Positions 1-8,865 are shown, counted from the stretch's first letter. The stretch: 64,000 bases of DNA from Chloroflexota bacterium (GCA_013388685.1 JACAET010000047.1:62001-126000); one strand, 5' to 3'. Numbers and translations: made by a program. The notes: generated by a model from the sequence alone, not told the origin.

Positions 1-1485
1 ATTGTTTTTAGCCGAAATGGGCGGCTCCGTCAATGCCGCGACGGGTTGGGTCAGCGGGTCTTCCATTGACCGGCGCGCCCTTCGGCGGCGGGATTCCGGG
101 ATGTTCGTCCGGCTCCTGGTCAGAATGACCAGCAGGGCAAACCCTGCGAAAATGAGGGCGCCCAGGGTAAGTTGGGAGCTGTATCGCATCAGAAACACCT
201 CAAAGCCGCCGGGCGGATGGATGACCGTGAATGTGACAGGAATGCCGATGCTCGATTTTTTCAACCCAAGAATGTCCTCCGCCTCGACGACGATCTGATG
301 CTGTCCGCTTTCGGTGACGCCGCTGTACTCCCACAGGAAACTCTCGAAGGGTTTTTCGGTGTTTTCGGCGACGATCTGTCCGTCCATGTACAGGGTCGTG
401 CGTTTGAGGTCGCGCTTGTGTCCATCGGGAAATTCGACGATGATTTCGATGATTTGTTGCGAGGGTTCCAATACCTCCGCATTGTAGGGATCGTCCGCCG
501 GGGGACGGCGCGTGATTTGCAGGGGCGGGGAAACGAAGATCGGGTTCGGGGGCTGAACGTTGACGTTGAAGGTTTTGTTCAGTGCGGGAATGCTCGCCCC
601 CTGCGCTTGAACATACAAGCCGAGCGTATGGTCACCGGGGGTTGTCAAAGCGGATGTGTAGGCGATTTCATAGATGTTTCGCAGGGGGAGGAAGTATAGC
701 CCGGGGTCGGGGAAGGGTTCGTCGCGGGAAAACGAGAAGAAGGCGCCGTCGGTTTGTTGGGCAAGCAGTTTGAAGGCATTCGCGCTCGGGGAAACGTTGA
801 ATTCCTCGGCATCAATTAACCAGACGAAGACCCTGATCTTTGCATCCACCGCGCGCTGGATGAGCGGGGCAATGGTGTTATCAATGTTGGGATCGTCCAT
901 GTGCGGGGTGATGAACAGCACAGCGCGCTTCATGCCGGGCTGCGGGGTTGGCGCACTGACCGTATCCAGCGCGATGGCGAGGGTTTGCAGGTTGGGTACC
1001 GAGTTGCGGAAATCCGGTTTGAACGATTCGAGGCTGACGAACCAATCGTGGACTCCGGCGTGATTAATCAGTGAGCCGGACAGCGAGACGAGACTCAAAT
1101 CGTCCTGCGATTCGACGGGTTGCGCCTCTGCCCATTGACGGAGCGCCTGTACAACCTTTTCGAATCGTGAAACGGCGTTCTGGTCGCGTATCGCCAGGGC
1201 AGGACCGGGATTGACGGCGACCGCCACTTGCACCGGTACAACCGACTGGCGCATTGTGGCGGCTGTACGCTCCTGTCCATCCTCGTAGACGATGATGTCG
1301 GACGGCTCGAGGCCGGAAATGAATTGACCGTTCGCGTCGAAGACATCCACAAGCGCAGAGATCTGCGGGAAGTTCGACGCGTCCACACGCACGATTTCCG
1401 CGTAGGCGGCAGTCTGGGCGTGGACTCGTGTCCATGCACCGGCGATCAGGCTCAGGCTTAGGAGGAGGCGGAAAAGTCTACGCAT
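1..1485 (-). CDS. VWA-like secreted/membrane-anchored protein (C-terminus cut by window edge)
   Basis: This open frame of 495 codons runs from an ATG at 1485 off the left edge with no stop. The N-terminus (MRRLFRLLLSLSLIAGAW...AQT) is a signal peptide. It is followed by a beta-rich VWA-like domain (about residues 25-260) and an Ig-like segment (about 280-430). A hydrophobic helix near residues 440-460 is followed by an Arg-rich tail, so the protein is probably anchored with its bulk outside. The usual MIDAS DxSxS is degenerate (VAVNPGPAL), so metal binding is doubtful. The start overlaps the stop of the upstream membrane protein by 8 bases (ATGCGTAG), which implies translational coupling. Its ligand is unknown. 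The fold call rests on sequence pattern only. Confidence 0.75.
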   Translation of the reverse strand, partial: MRRLFRLLLSLSLIAGAWTRVHAQTAAYAEIVRVDASNFPQISALVDVFDANGQFISGLEPSDIIVYEDGQERTAATMRQSVVPVQVAVAVNPGPALAIRDQNAVSRFEKVVQALRQWAEAQPVESQDDLSLVSLSGSLINHAGVHDWFVSLESFKPDFRNSVPNLQTLAIALDTVSAPTPQPGMKRAVLFITPHMDDPNIDNTIAPLIQRAVDAKIRVFVWLIDAEEFNVSPSANAFKLLAQQTDGAFFSFSRDEPFPDPGLYFLPLRNIYEIAYTSALTTPGDHTLGLYVQAQGASIPALNKTFNVNVQPPNPIFVSPPLQITRRPPADDPYNAEVLEPSQQIIEIIVEFPDGHKRDLKRTTLYMDGQIVAENTEKPFESFLWEYSGVTESGQHQIVVEAEDILGLKKSSIGIPVTFTVIHPPGGFEVFLMRYSSQLTLGALIFAGFALLVILTRSRTNIPESRRRRARRSMEDPLTQPVAALTEPPISAKNN

Positions 1486-2380
1486 TTGCCTCGAGGATGG
1501 GGGGCGCGGCGTTGCGGGTCAGGCGCAGATACACGAGGGTGTAGGTCGCCTTCAGGAAGGTCATCCCTATGCCCTGTACCAGCGCCATGACGGGGATAAA
1601 AAGCAGGGTAAGTCCGCCCGTGATCAACATGATCGTCCGCACGTCGAACCTGGAGGCGTCCTGCATGAAAAAGGGCATGAAGAAAAGGGGCACCATGAAC
1701 GGGACGACGACAATTCCTGCAAGCAGACTGAGTCCGAAATATACGATGACCGAAATCAGGACAATGCGCCAGAGATTGGCGCTTACCAGCCGCCAGCCGC
1801 GCTGGATTGCGTCGGTGATGCCGAGTTCGTCTGCCACTGCCGCCGCCACCGCCTCTTCGACAACGCTGTAAAGCACGAGCATGAGGGGATAGATCAGGAA
1901 AAACAGCGGTTGAAGGCAGATGAAACCGAGCCCCATCGTCACCATGCCGATCAGGGTTATGCAGCCGAAGATCACTGTGAAGAATATCGAAACCGCGAGA
2001 CCGGTCAACAACAATACGCCAAGCACCCGCCACCAGTATTTCCGTCCGTCTTCGAACAGGGTGGGCGCGGTCAAGCGTTCTGCGCCGTTCTCGGCGCGCA
2101 AAACCCCGAGTGTGACAGACGAGGCGGAGACAACGTACAGGAACACGCTTGCAAGGCTGATGAAGACTCCAAAGATGAGGAACAGAACTGCGTAGAGCGG
2201 CTGATCTATAAAAAACGACGGACGGCTTGATTCGAAATCGGTCAAGAGAATGGGCAGAAAGGCGAACGGGAGGACCAGGATACCAGCCAATGCCGGGAGG
2301 GCACTGAACAGCCACAGGGTCTTGTGTTGCCATGTGATCTTGCCCGCGCGGGTGAGGATTTCGCCAAAATCGAAATTCAT
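1478..2380 (-). CDS. Polytopic membrane protein, glycerophosphodiester phosphodiesterase-membrane-domain-like
   Basis: This 300-residue protein starts with a short cytoplasmic segment (MNFDFGEILTRAGKITWQHK) followed by about six long hydrophobic helices. The arrangement resembles the DUF975/GPDP membrane-domain families, in which the first helix follows an amphipathic WxxxxLW motif. No catalytic residues are visible. It probably forms an operon with the VWA-like gene that overlaps its 3' end. A role in assembling or secreting that surface protein is possible but only inferred. Confidence 0.7.
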   Translation of the reverse strand: MNFDFGEILTRAGKITWQHKTLWLFSALPALAGILVLPFAFLPILLTDFESSRPSFFIDQPLYAVLFLIFGVFISLASVFLYVVSASSVTLGVLRAENGAERLTAPTLFEDGRKYWWRVLGVLLLTGLAVSIFFTVIFGCITLIGMVTMGLGFICLQPLFFLIYPLMLVLYSVVEEAVAAAVADELGITDAIQRGWRLVSANLWRIVLISVIVYFGLSLLAGIVVVPFMVPLFFMPFFMQDASRFDVRTIMLITGGLTLLFIPVMALVQGIGMTFLKATYTLVYLRLTRNAAPPILEANA

Positions 2381-2862
2381 TCATCGTCTCCAGCCGCGGA
2401 GGATGGAATTGCCGCATGGAATGTCCTGCAGGCAAGGATGCCCGGCGGCAATCTCTGCGCTGGGCGGATTCTATCATACGTCACTTTCGAACAAGAGCGG
2501 TGAGACTCGGGACTTTTGAAAGAGGTCAATGGTTGAAATCGAGTGGCTTCGCGAAGCGCCCTTCAACGTGAATTTACACGGAGTGGAGAGAGAAATTCGC
2601 GAAAAGCGGAGCGTTTCTTTCGAAACTTGTACGGTTCGACAAGGGTTCGACAAGCTGCCTTGCAGAATTGCCGATGGAATCCGTTTCCCGGTTTCTTGGC
2701 GATGAAGATTCATCATATATAATTAACGTCGGTTCGGGATGAGCGGAAAAAGCGTCCCGAAGGCTCGATTTTGTCGCCCAAATTGCGCTCTCTAAAACCT
2801 TCGGGACGTTTCAACAGTCTATCCCGAACTCAGGTTAGTTATCCTTCGAAAGGACTGCAACC
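2381..2862. other. Intergenic region between divergent genes
   Basis: This stretch of about 480 bases separates the minus-strand membrane protein from the plus-strand methyltransferase. I see no convincing gene. An 80-codon minus-strand frame at 2474-2716 lacks a recognisable domain and a good ribosome-binding site. The right part holds a palindromic repeat (2731-2832). A Shine-Dalgarno-like GAAAGGA lies shortly before the ATG at 2863. Confidence 0.6.
2731..2832. repeat. Nested palindromic repeat, GTCCCGAAGG family
   Basis: The outer arms are GTTCGGGAT (2732-2740) and ATCCCGAAC (2821-2829). The inner arms are GCGTCCCGAAGG (2752-2763) and CCTTCGGGACGTTT (about 2798-2811). The left 38 bases closely match those at 30001-30038. 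Partial relatives lie at 29201-29271 and 37811-37867. It could be a REP/MITE-like element or a structured terminator. It carries no coding capacity. Confidence 0.7.
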
Positions 2863-3534
2863 ATGGATTTAACCATCCGCCGCGTGAATCGTTCCAAAGA
2901 CGATGCCCGGGCAAGTTACAATCGTCTCAGCCGATGGTACGATGTGATCGCGGGAAGCACCGAGAAGAAATACCGCGAGGAGGGTCTGCGGAAACTTGCC
3001 GCCCAGCCGGGCGAAAGGATTCTGGAAATCGGTTTCGGAACGGGACATTGCCTTGCCGCGCTGGCAACATCGGTCGGAGCGACGGGGCGCGTCGTCGGCG
3101 TGGATATTTCGGATGGGATGCTTGTCATCGCGCGAGAACGCCTGCAATCGCAGGGGCTGGACGACCGCGTGGAATTGCATCTTGGCGACGCGGCGAATCT
3201 GGACTTCATCCAGGCGGAAAGCCTGGATGGCGTTTTCATGAGTTTCACCCTCGAGCTGTTCGATAATCCTGAAATCCCGCGCGTGGTGCAGGAATGCCGC
3301 CGCATCCTCAAACCCGGCGGCAGGCTGGCGGTCGTCTCGATGACCAAGACGAATCCGCCCGGCGCGGCGGTCCGCCTCTACGAATGGTTCCACGAACACC
3401 TGCCCAATTACGCGGATTGCCGTCCGATCTTTGCGCGCCAATCCATCGAGCAAGGCGATTTTGTGATTCAGGAGGTAAGCGTTTCCTCCATGTGGGGCTT
3501 GCCGGTCGAGACCGTGTTGGGGAGAAAGCCATGA
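2863..3534 (+). CDS. Class I SAM-dependent methyltransferase (UbiE/MenG-like)
   Basis: This 223-residue protein has the glycine-rich SAM motif I (ILEIGFGTGHCL, residues 53-64) and the acidic post-motif Asp (VVGVDIS, about 78-84). It also has the ILKPGGRLAVVSM motif typical of the UbiE/MenG and Methyltransf_11 families. The ATG at 2863 has GAAAGGA upstream. Its stop overlaps the ATG of the following glycosyltransferase (ATGA at 3531-3534), so the two are translationally coupled. The substrate is unknown. A lipid or a product of the neighbouring glycosyltransferase is plausible from context. Confidence 0.88.
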   Translation: MDLTIRRVNRSKDDARASYNRLSRWYDVIAGSTEKKYREEGLRKLAAQPGERILEIGFGTGHCLAALATSVGATGRVVGVDISDGMLVIARERLQSQGLDDRVELHLGDAANLDFIQAESLDGVFMSFTLELFDNPEIPRVVQECRRILKPGGRLAVVSMTKTNPPGAAVRLYEWFHEHLPNYADCRPIFARQSIEQGDFVIQEVSVSSMWGLPVETVLGRKP

Positions 3535-4832
3535 AGATCGTCTATATCGCCACCGGCGCCGCAAACATGTACTGCGGCAGTTGCATGCACGATAACGCCC
3601 TCGCCGCGGGAATGCAAGCCGCCGGCGAGGAGGTCACCCTGTTCCCGCTCTATACGCCCATGCGCCTGGATGAGCGAAGCGTTGGCGAACGGCGGATTTT
3701 CTACGGTGGAATCAAAGCCTACCTGCTTCAAAAATACCCGCGTCCGTTTTTCGGGCGGGACCTTTTATTGCGCCTTGCCGGGTCGCAGGTGTTGTTGCGC
3801 CTGATGCCGCGCTTCGATATCGGCTCGGCAGTGGACCCGGTCGCCAACGCGCAATTGACCGTCTCCATGCTCAGGGGCGAGAAGGGCAATCAACGTGAAC
3901 TGCTCGAAGAATTCGTCGGCTGGGTGAAAACGCATTACCAGCCCGATGTCGTTCACGTCACCAATGCCTTGATGATCGGCGTGGTGCGCGAATTCAAACG
4001 CGCTCTCGGCGTTCCGGTCACGTGCGGCTTGCACGGGGAGGACATTTTCCTCGAAGGACTTCCGCAGCCCTATCAGGACGAGGCGCTGGCGATCATCCGC
4101 GAACGCGCCGCCGACGTGGACCGCTTCCTTGCCATCAGTTCCTATTACGGCGCGATGTTCTCCAAATGGGTCGGGCTGGACGAATCCAAAATTGACGTGG
4201 TCTACCCCGGCATCGCCCTGGACGATTACCGCAACCTGACACGGGATTCCTCGCCTCGCCCGCTGACTATCGGATTCCTTGCCCGCTTCGTTCCCGAAAA
4301 GGGTCTGCATCTGCTCGTGGACGCGTTCATCCGGCTGGCGCGCAGCGGCGAATTCCCCAACCTGCAACTGCTTGCGGGCGGATATGTCAGCCGAGCCTAC
4401 AAGACCTACCTCGATGGAATCCGCAAAACGATTCGGGATCACAAACTCGAAGACCGCGTCAAACTCCTCGGCACTTTGGAGCGTGCCGACAAGTTGAACT
4501 TCTTCCGCCGCATTGACGTGTTCTCCGTTCCGGCGCCGTACCGCGAACCGAAGGGAATTTCCATTCTCGAGGCGCTCGCGGCGGGCGTGCCGGTCGTCCA
4601 GCCCGATCACGGCGCGTATCCTGAATGGATCACTGCCACGCAGGGCGGGCTTCTCTTCCAACCGCATAACACCGCCGACCTCGCCGAAAAACTTGCCCAA
4701 GTATTGCGCAATGCCGAATTGCGCGAACGCCTCGGCAGACAGGGACGCGAAGGCGTCTTTGGGAAATTTTCTTCCGAGGTCATGGCAGAATCCACGCTCG
4801 CCGCGATGCGAAGCCTGATCGAATCACGCTAA
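3531..4832 (+). CDS. GT4-family (GT-B fold) glycosyltransferase
   Basis: This 433-residue protein reads MKIVYIATGAANMYCGSCMH at the N-terminus and carries the GT4 donor-site region near the C-terminus (REPKGISILEALAAGVPVV, E-x7-E pattern). The ATG at 3531 overlaps the methyltransferase stop. An in-frame extension upstream to 3294 exists but would lie wholly inside the methyltransferase gene, so I reject it. The GSCMH start resembles family members that transfer sugars to lipid or glycan acceptors. Acceptor and donor cannot be read from the sequence. Confidence 0.9.
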   Translation: MKIVYIATGAANMYCGSCMHDNALAAGMQAAGEEVTLFPLYTPMRLDERSVGERRIFYGGIKAYLLQKYPRPFFGRDLLLRLAGSQVLLRLMPRFDIGSAVDPVANAQLTVSMLRGEKGNQRELLEEFVGWVKTHYQPDVVHVTNALMIGVVREFKRALGVPVTCGLHGEDIFLEGLPQPYQDEALAIIRERAADVDRFLAISSYYGAMFSKWVGLDESKIDVVYPGIALDDYRNLTRDSSPRPLTIGFLARFVPEKGLHLLVDAFIRLARSGEFPNLQLLAGGYVSRAYKTYLDGIRKTIRDHKLEDRVKLLGTLERADKLNFFRRIDVFSVPAPYREPKGISILEALAAGVPVVQPDHGAYPEWITATQGGLLFQPHNTADLAEKLAQVLRNAELRERLGRQGREGVFGKFSSEVMAESTLAAMRSLIESR

Positions 4833-4848
4833 CGTTTCGAATTCCCCC

Positions 4849-4877
4849 TTGACGCATCCGCGCCTCACGCATAGAAT
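4849..4877 (+). promoter_or_regulatory. Sigma70-type promoter of the aromatic operon
   Basis: A -35 TTGACG (4849-4854) and a -10 TAGAAT (4872-4877) are separated by exactly 17 bases. The predicted start site is near 4884, only about four bases before the leader-peptide ATG at 4888, so the leader mRNA would be nearly leaderless. No competing promoter of this quality is visible before aroH. Confidence 0.8.
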
Positions 4878-4887
4878 TGCGCCCAAT

Positions 4888-4965
4888 ATGCTTAAGTCCG
4901 CCCGCTGGTTCGCCTACTTCTATTTTTACGGTTTCCGAGACTCGGCTACCGTTGGCGGCGCTTAA
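4888..4965 (+). CDS. Aromatic-rich leader peptide of the aro operon attenuator
   Basis: This 25-codon frame (ATG 4888-4890, TAA 4963-4965) encodes MLKSARWFAYFYFYGFRDSA and five more residues. Codons 7-16 (WFAYFYFYGF) hold eight aromatic residues: one Trp, four Phe and three Tyr. It lies between a strong promoter and an intrinsic terminator ahead of a shikimate/tyrosine operon. This is the classic layout of amino-acid-biosynthesis attenuators such as pheA and trp leaders. Scarcity of any charged aromatic tRNA would stall the ribosome here. The reading is strong on arrangement, but no translation evidence is available. Confidence 0.85.
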   Translation: MLKSARWFAYFYFYGFRDSATVGGA

Positions 4966-4993
4966 GCAGATCGAACTTCCGTCTGTTTACATA

Positions 4994-5030
4994 GAGAGCG
5001 AGAGCCACACGGTCTCGCTCTTTTTTGTTT
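4994..5030 (+). terminator. Intrinsic terminator/attenuator before aroH
   Basis: The stem GAGCGAGA (4996-5003) pairs with TCTCGCTC (5013-5020) and is followed by six T residues. It lies 31 bases after the leader-peptide stop and before aroH. A competing pairing is visible: CTCGGCT (4941-4947), just after the aromatic codons, can pair with AGCGAG (4997-5002) with a one-base bulge, which would disrupt the terminator. That antiterminator is tentative. Confidence 0.82.
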
Positions 5031-5086
5031 ATCCCTCACCCCTGTTCCTTCTTCCAGGAGGAAGAGGGGACATAAGGAGTGAATGT

Positions 5087-5458
5087 ATGCCCATCCGTGG
5101 AATTCGCGGCGCGACCACCGTCGCCACCGACGCCCCCGACCTCATCCTGCACGCCACGCGCGAACTGCTGGAGGAAATTCTGGCGGCGAATGAGACCATG
5201 CGCCCCGAAGAAATCGCCAGCGCCTTCTTTACCGTCACCGAAGACCTCGCCTCCACCTTCCCCGCGCAGGCGGCGCGCCAAATGGGCTGGAACCTCGTCC
5301 CCATGCTCTGCGCCCGGGAAATTCCCGTGCCGGGCAGCCTGCCGCGCGTAATCCGTGTGCTGGTGCATTGGAACACTGACATTTCACAGAACAAAATCAC
5401 TCACGTCTATTTGCGCGACGCAGTACAGTTAAGACCCGATTGGGCTGCCGCACAGTAA
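5087..5458 (+). CDS. aroH: Chorismate mutase, AroH class
   Basis: This 123-residue protein matches the Bacillus-type AroH fold in size and motifs. It has RGIRGATTV at the N-terminus, with an active-site Arg, and the block CAREIPVPGSLPRVIRVLVH, holding the catalytic Glu and Arg. It converts chorismate to prephenate, feeding TyrA encoded downstream. I place the start at ATG 5087 with AAGGAG upstream. An in-frame extension back to 4877 would read through the leader and terminator and is rejected. It is the first structural gene after the attenuator. Confidence 0.95.
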   Translation: MPIRGIRGATTVATDAPDLILHATRELLEEILAANETMRPEEIASAFFTVTEDLASTFPAQAARQMGWNLVPMLCAREIPVPGSLPRVIRVLVHWNTDISQNKITHVYLRDAVQLRPDWAAAQ

Positions 5459-5529
5459 CTTCATCCTTCATCCTTCATCCTTCATCCTTCATAATTCATA
5501 ATTCATAATTCATAATTCATGATTCATCC
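5459..5529. repeat. Heptanucleotide tandem array (CCTTCAT then ATAATTC units)
   Basis: The gap between aroH and aroF is filled by about four copies of a 7-base unit CCTTCAT, then about four of ATAATTC, ending just before the ribosome-binding site GAGGAG of aroF. The strict 7-base period recalls the short tandemly repeated repetitive (STRR) sequences known from cyanobacteria. Similar arrays recur through the operon. Confidence 0.9.
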
Positions 5530-5545
5530 TTGAGGAGAAATCGCC

Positions 5546-6592
5546 ATGATCATCGTAATGAAACCCAACTACACCCCCCAGCAACTGGAGAACGTCATCG
5601 CCGTCGTCAAAAAGCACGGGCTGACCCCCCACATCACCTACGGAGTCGAAACCGCCATCGTCGCCGCCGTCGGCGAGTTCCACGTCCCGTCGCTGGACCC
5701 GTTCGAGGTCCTCGAAGGAGTCGAGAGTGTGAAACGAATTTCCCAGCCGTTCAAACTTGGCTCGCGTCAGGCGCATCCCGAAAACTCTGTCTTCCCCATT
5801 GACGGCTTCAAGGTCGGCGGAAACGACATCGTCCTCATCGCGGGACCGTGTTCGGTGGAGTCGCGCAGTCAGATTTTGGAAACAGCCCAGGCGGTGAGAG
5901 AAGCGGGGGCGAACGCCCTGCGCGGCGGCGTCTTCAAACCGCGCACGTCGCCCTACTCCTTCCAGGGGCTTGGCGAGGAGGGTCTCGAATATCTCGCCGA
6001 AGCGCGCGAACAGACAGGTATGCCCATCGTCGTCGAAATCATGTCACAAACACAACTCGACCTGATGCTCAAATACGTGGATGTTTTTCAGGTTGGCGCG
6101 CGCAACATGCAAAACTTCAATCTTCTGCGGGCGCTGGGCGAAACACGCAAAACCGTTTTGCTCAAACGCGGGTTGAGCGCCACCCTCGAAGAACTGCTCA
6201 TGTCTGCCGAGTATCTGCTGGCGGGAGGCAACAAACAGGTCATCTTGTGTGAGCGCGGCATCCGCACCTTTGAAACCGCCACGCGCAACACCACCGACAT
6301 CAACGCCATCCCCGTCCTCAAAAAACTTACCCACCTGCCCGTCATCCTCGACCCGTCACACTCCACTGGTCATGCCGATTACGTCGCTGCCATTGCCCGC
6401 GCCGCCATCGCCGCCGGCGCCGACGGTCTCATTGTCGAAGTCCATCCCGACCCCGCGCATGCCGTTTCCGACGGCAAGCAATCCCTCAAGCCCGAAGCCT
6501 TCGCCGAAATGGTTCGCCAGGTCAGAGCCATCGCCGAAGTCATGGGGCGCCGCATCGCTCCCGTTAACAAACCTGTCACGGTGGGATGGTGA
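5546..6592 (+). CDS. aroF: 3-deoxy-7-phosphoheptulonate (DAHP) synthase, type I-beta
   Basis: This 348-residue enzyme catalyses the first shikimate step (PEP + erythrose-4-phosphate to DAHP). Residues 1-70 form the ferredoxin-like regulatory domain typical of the Thermotoga/Bacillus I-beta group. The TIM barrel carries [48 protein letters not shown] and [13 protein letters not shown], covering the metal and substrate ligands. The N-terminal domain suggests feedback control by an aromatic product. The gene has GAGGAG upstream and overlaps tyrA by 7 bases. Confidence 0.96.
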   Translation: MIIVMKPNYTPQQLENVIAVVKKHGLTPHITYGVETAIVAAVGEFHVPSLDPFEVLEGVESVKRISQPFKLGSRQAHPENSVFPIDGFKVGGNDIVLIAGPCSVESRSQILETAQAVREAGANALRGGVFKPRTSPYSFQGLGEEGLEYLAEAREQTGMPIVVEIMSQTQLDLMLKYVDVFQVGARNMQNFNLLRALGETRKTVLLKRGLSATLEELLMSAEYLLAGGNKQVILCERGIRTFETATRNTTDINAIPVLKKLTHLPVILDPSHSTGHADYVAAIARAAIAAGADGLIVEVHPDPAHAVSDGKQSLKPEAFAEMVRQVRAIAEVMGRRIAPVNKPVTVGW

Positions 6593-7461
6593 TCATGGAG
6601 GACGGCTTTTCGCTCGAACAGGCAACCGTCGGAATTGTTGGATTGGGACTCATGGGCGGCTCGCTCGCCCTGGCGCTCAAAGGCAGGTGCGCCCGCCTGA
6701 TAGGCTGCGATACGCATCTTCCCACGCTCGAACTTGCTCTTTCCAAAAATATCATTCACCACGCCCTCCCTCACCCCCTACCCCTCTCCCTGTGGGAGAG
6801 GGGCATTGACCTGCTCATCCTCGCCGCCCCCGTCCCAGCCATCCTTGACTTCCTCAAACAACTGCAAATCTCCAAATACCATTTACCGATCACCCTCCTC
6901 GATCTCGGCTCCACCAAACGCCAGATTACCCAAGCCATGTCTGCCCTGCCTCCCAACTTCGACCCCCTCGGCGGGCATCCCATTTGCGGAAAGGAAAAAC
7001 TCGGCTTGGAAAACGCCGACCCCAACCTGTATCGAGACGCTCCCTTCGTCTTCACTCCTCTAGAGCGCACATCGCCGCGAGCCAAATCTGCCGCAATACA
7101 ACTCATCGCCGCCGTTGGAGCACATCCCCTCGAAATGACCGCCGAAGAACATGACCGAGTCCTTGCTTCCACCAGTCACCTTCCGTTCATCATCGCCTCC
7201 GCTCTCGCTCATTCCACACCGCCGGAATTCGCCCCCCTCATCGGACCCGGCTTCCGCTCCACCAGCCGCCTGGCAGGGACTCCCGCTCACATGATGATGG
7301 GCATCCTCCAATCGAATCGGGATAACGTGCTGAACGCCCTCCAGACCTTTCGTAATTTCCTTGCGGCATTTGAGTCTGTCCTGCAAGATGAGAACTATTC
7401 ACAACTCGAACTCCTCCTCGATCAATCCCGCGCCTCCTATTCGTTGCTAACTGACAACTGA
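6586..7461 (+). CDS. tyrA: Prephenate dehydrogenase
   Basis: This 291-residue enzyme converts prephenate to 4-hydroxyphenylpyruvate. The NAD-binding Rossmann motif [17 protein letters not shown] lies near the N-terminus and GGHPICGKE in the catalytic half, followed by a helical dimerisation domain. The start could be ATG 6586 or 6595, and both overlap or abut aroF. Residues about 60-73 ([13 protein letters not shown]) are encoded by a palindromic repeat (6768-6803) inserted in frame in a surface loop of the Rossmann domain. The 3' end runs into a heptamer array (ACTGACA units, 7449-7480). No ACT domain is present. Confidence 0.93.
   Translation: MVIMEDGFSLEQATVGIVGLGLMGGSLALALKGRCARLIGCDTHLPTLELALSKNIIHHALPHPLPLSLWERGIDLLILAAPVPAILDFLKQLQISKYHLPITLLDLGSTKRQITQAMSALPPNFDPLGGHPICGKEKLGLENADPNLYRDAPFVFTPLERTSPRAKSAAIQLIAAVGAHPLEMTAEEHDRVLASTSHLPFIIASALAHSTPPEFAPLIGPGFRSTSRLAGTPAHMMMGILQSNRDNVLNALQTFRNFLAAFESVLQDENYSQLELLLDQSRASYSLLTDN
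6768..6803. repeat. CCCCTCTCCC palindromic repeat inside tyrA
   Basis: Arms CCCCTCTCCC (6781-6790) and GGGAGAGGGG (6794-6803) flank TGT, preceded by a CCCTCACCCCCTA tail. The same module occurs inside aroKB (12003-12041), upstream of radA (32409-32440) and inside the SUI1 gene (about 42325-42352). Here it keeps the reading frame and adds about 13 residues. Confidence 0.85.
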
Positions 7462-7488
7462 CAACTGACAACTGATTACTTTCTCTTC

Positions 7489-8865
7489 ATGCCAACTATT
7501 CATCCTTCATCCCTTCGACATAGCTCAGGGCAAGCCTTCCGTATTCACCCTTTATCCCATCCCCTCAATGCCTCTGTCCGCGTGCCTGGCTCCAAGTCGC
7601 TGACCAACCGCGCCCTGCTCATCGCCGCCCTCACCAGCGGACAAACCCGCCTCACCAACGCCCTCTTCTCCGACGACTCGCGTTACTTCGCCAATGCCCT
7701 GAAAACCCTCGGCTTCGACGTTCAACTCGATGAAGCCAACCGCGAAATGACCGTCACCGGCTTGGGTGGGAAAATCCCCGTCGCCAAAGCCGAACTCTAC
7801 ATCGGCAACGCAGGCACCGCCGCTCGCTTCCTCACCGCCTTCCTCACCCTCGGTCACGGCGAATACACCCTCGACGGCGACGCCCGCATGCGTGAACGCC
7901 CCATCGGCGATTTGGTGGAAGCGTTGGGGCAGTTGGGTGCAAACATAACGACCGTGGACGGCAGACCGCAGACCGTACACCCATCCGCCGTCCACGATCT
8001 GCGGTCAGAGATTTATCCTCCCCTCAAAATCATCGCATCGGGCTTGCCTGGCGGAAAAACCCAACTCGCAGGCGACATCTCATCCCAGTTCCTCTCCGCC
8101 CTGCTCATGGTCGCGCCGTATGCCCAATCTCCCATCGAAATCGAACTCACCACCGAACTCAACTCCAAACCCTACGTGGACATGACCCTCGCCGTCATGC
8201 AAGACTTCGGCGTGAAAGTGGAACGAAGCGGCTATCAATCCTTCACTATCCCAATTGCCACTTACCACTTACCACTTACCAATTACCAAATCGAATCCGA
8301 CGCCTCCGCCGCCTCCTACTTCTTTGCCGCCCCTGCCATTTGCGGCGGGACGGTCAAAGTCGAAAACATATCACGCAACTCCGTTCAAGGCGACATTGCC
8401 TTCCTCAATGTCCTCCAGCAAATGGGTTGTACCGTCGAAGAAACTGATAACTGCATACTGGTCACTGGTCACTCCGAACTTCATGGCGTTGACGTGGACC
8501 TGCGCGACATCCCCGACACCGCCCAAACCCTCGCCGCCATCGCCCCCTTTGCCGACACCCCAACCCGCATTCACGGCATCGCCTCCGCCCGCCTCAAAGA
8601 GACCGACCGCATCCATGCTGCCTGCACCGAACTCACCCGCCTCGGCGTTCGCGTGGAAGAACACGAAGACGGTATGACGATTTACCCTTGCTCAACCTTC
8701 AAACCCTCAAACGTTCAAACCTACAACGATCACCGCATGGCAATGGCATTCTCCCTCATCGGCTTGCGCTTCGACGGCATCACCATCGAAAACCCCTCCT
8801 GCGTCTCCAAGACCTTCCCCACCTTCTTTGAAGTCCTTGACCAATTGAGCAAGCACCCTGCATGA
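7489..8865 (+). CDS. aroA: 3-phosphoshikimate 1-carboxyvinyltransferase (EPSP synthase)
   Basis: This 458-residue enzyme joins PEP to shikimate-3-phosphate. Family motifs are clear: VPGSKSLTNRALLIAAL, GNAGTAARFL, LDGDARMRERPIGDL, KETDRIHA and YNDHRMAMAF. It is longer than the usual ~430 residues because of repeat-derived segments. These are the N-terminal leader (residues 1-19, a CTTCGACATAGCTCAGG-type repeat), residues about 257-267 (from CTTACCA heptamers at 8258-8289) and residues about 402-413. The stop overlaps the aroE ATG (ATGA at 8862-8865). Confidence 0.96.
   Translation: MPTIHPSSLRHSSGQAFRIHPLSHPLNASVRVPGSKSLTNRALLIAALTSGQTRLTNALFSDDSRYFANALKTLGFDVQLDEANREMTVTGLGGKIPVAKAELYIGNAGTAARFLTAFLTLGHGEYTLDGDARMRERPIGDLVEALGQLGANITTVDGRPQTVHPSAVHDLRSEIYPPLKIIASGLPGGKTQLAGDISSQFLSALLMVAPYAQSPIEIELTTELNSKPYVDMTLAVMQDFGVKVERSGYQSFTIPIATYHLPLTNYQIESDASAASYFFAAPAICGGTVKVENISRNSVQGDIAFLNVLQQMGCTVEETDNCILVTGHSELHGVDVDLRDIPDTAQTLAAIAPFADTPTRIHGIASARLKETDRIHAACTELTRLGVRVEEHEDGMTIYPCSTFKPSNVQTYNDHRMAMAFSLIGLRFDGITIENPSCVSKTFPTFFEVLDQLSKHPA

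Noticed and set aside
2474..2716. 80-codon minus-strand frame in the 2381-2862 gap
   Set aside because: No family resemblance, weak start context and unremarkable composition. It cannot be supported as a gene.
3765..4700. Minus-strand frame of 311 codons opposite the GT4 gene
   Set aside because: No motif, no ribosome-binding site, and the plus strand encodes a clear glycosyltransferase.
4877..5086. N-terminal extension of AroH back to 4877
   Set aside because: It would start inside the -10 box and read through the leader region and terminator. AroH proteins begin at the conserved RGIRGATT segment, which follows ATG 5087.
5459..5529. Possible CRISPR array or leader
   Set aside because: Units are only 7 bases with no spacers and no cas genes. 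They are simple tandem repeats.
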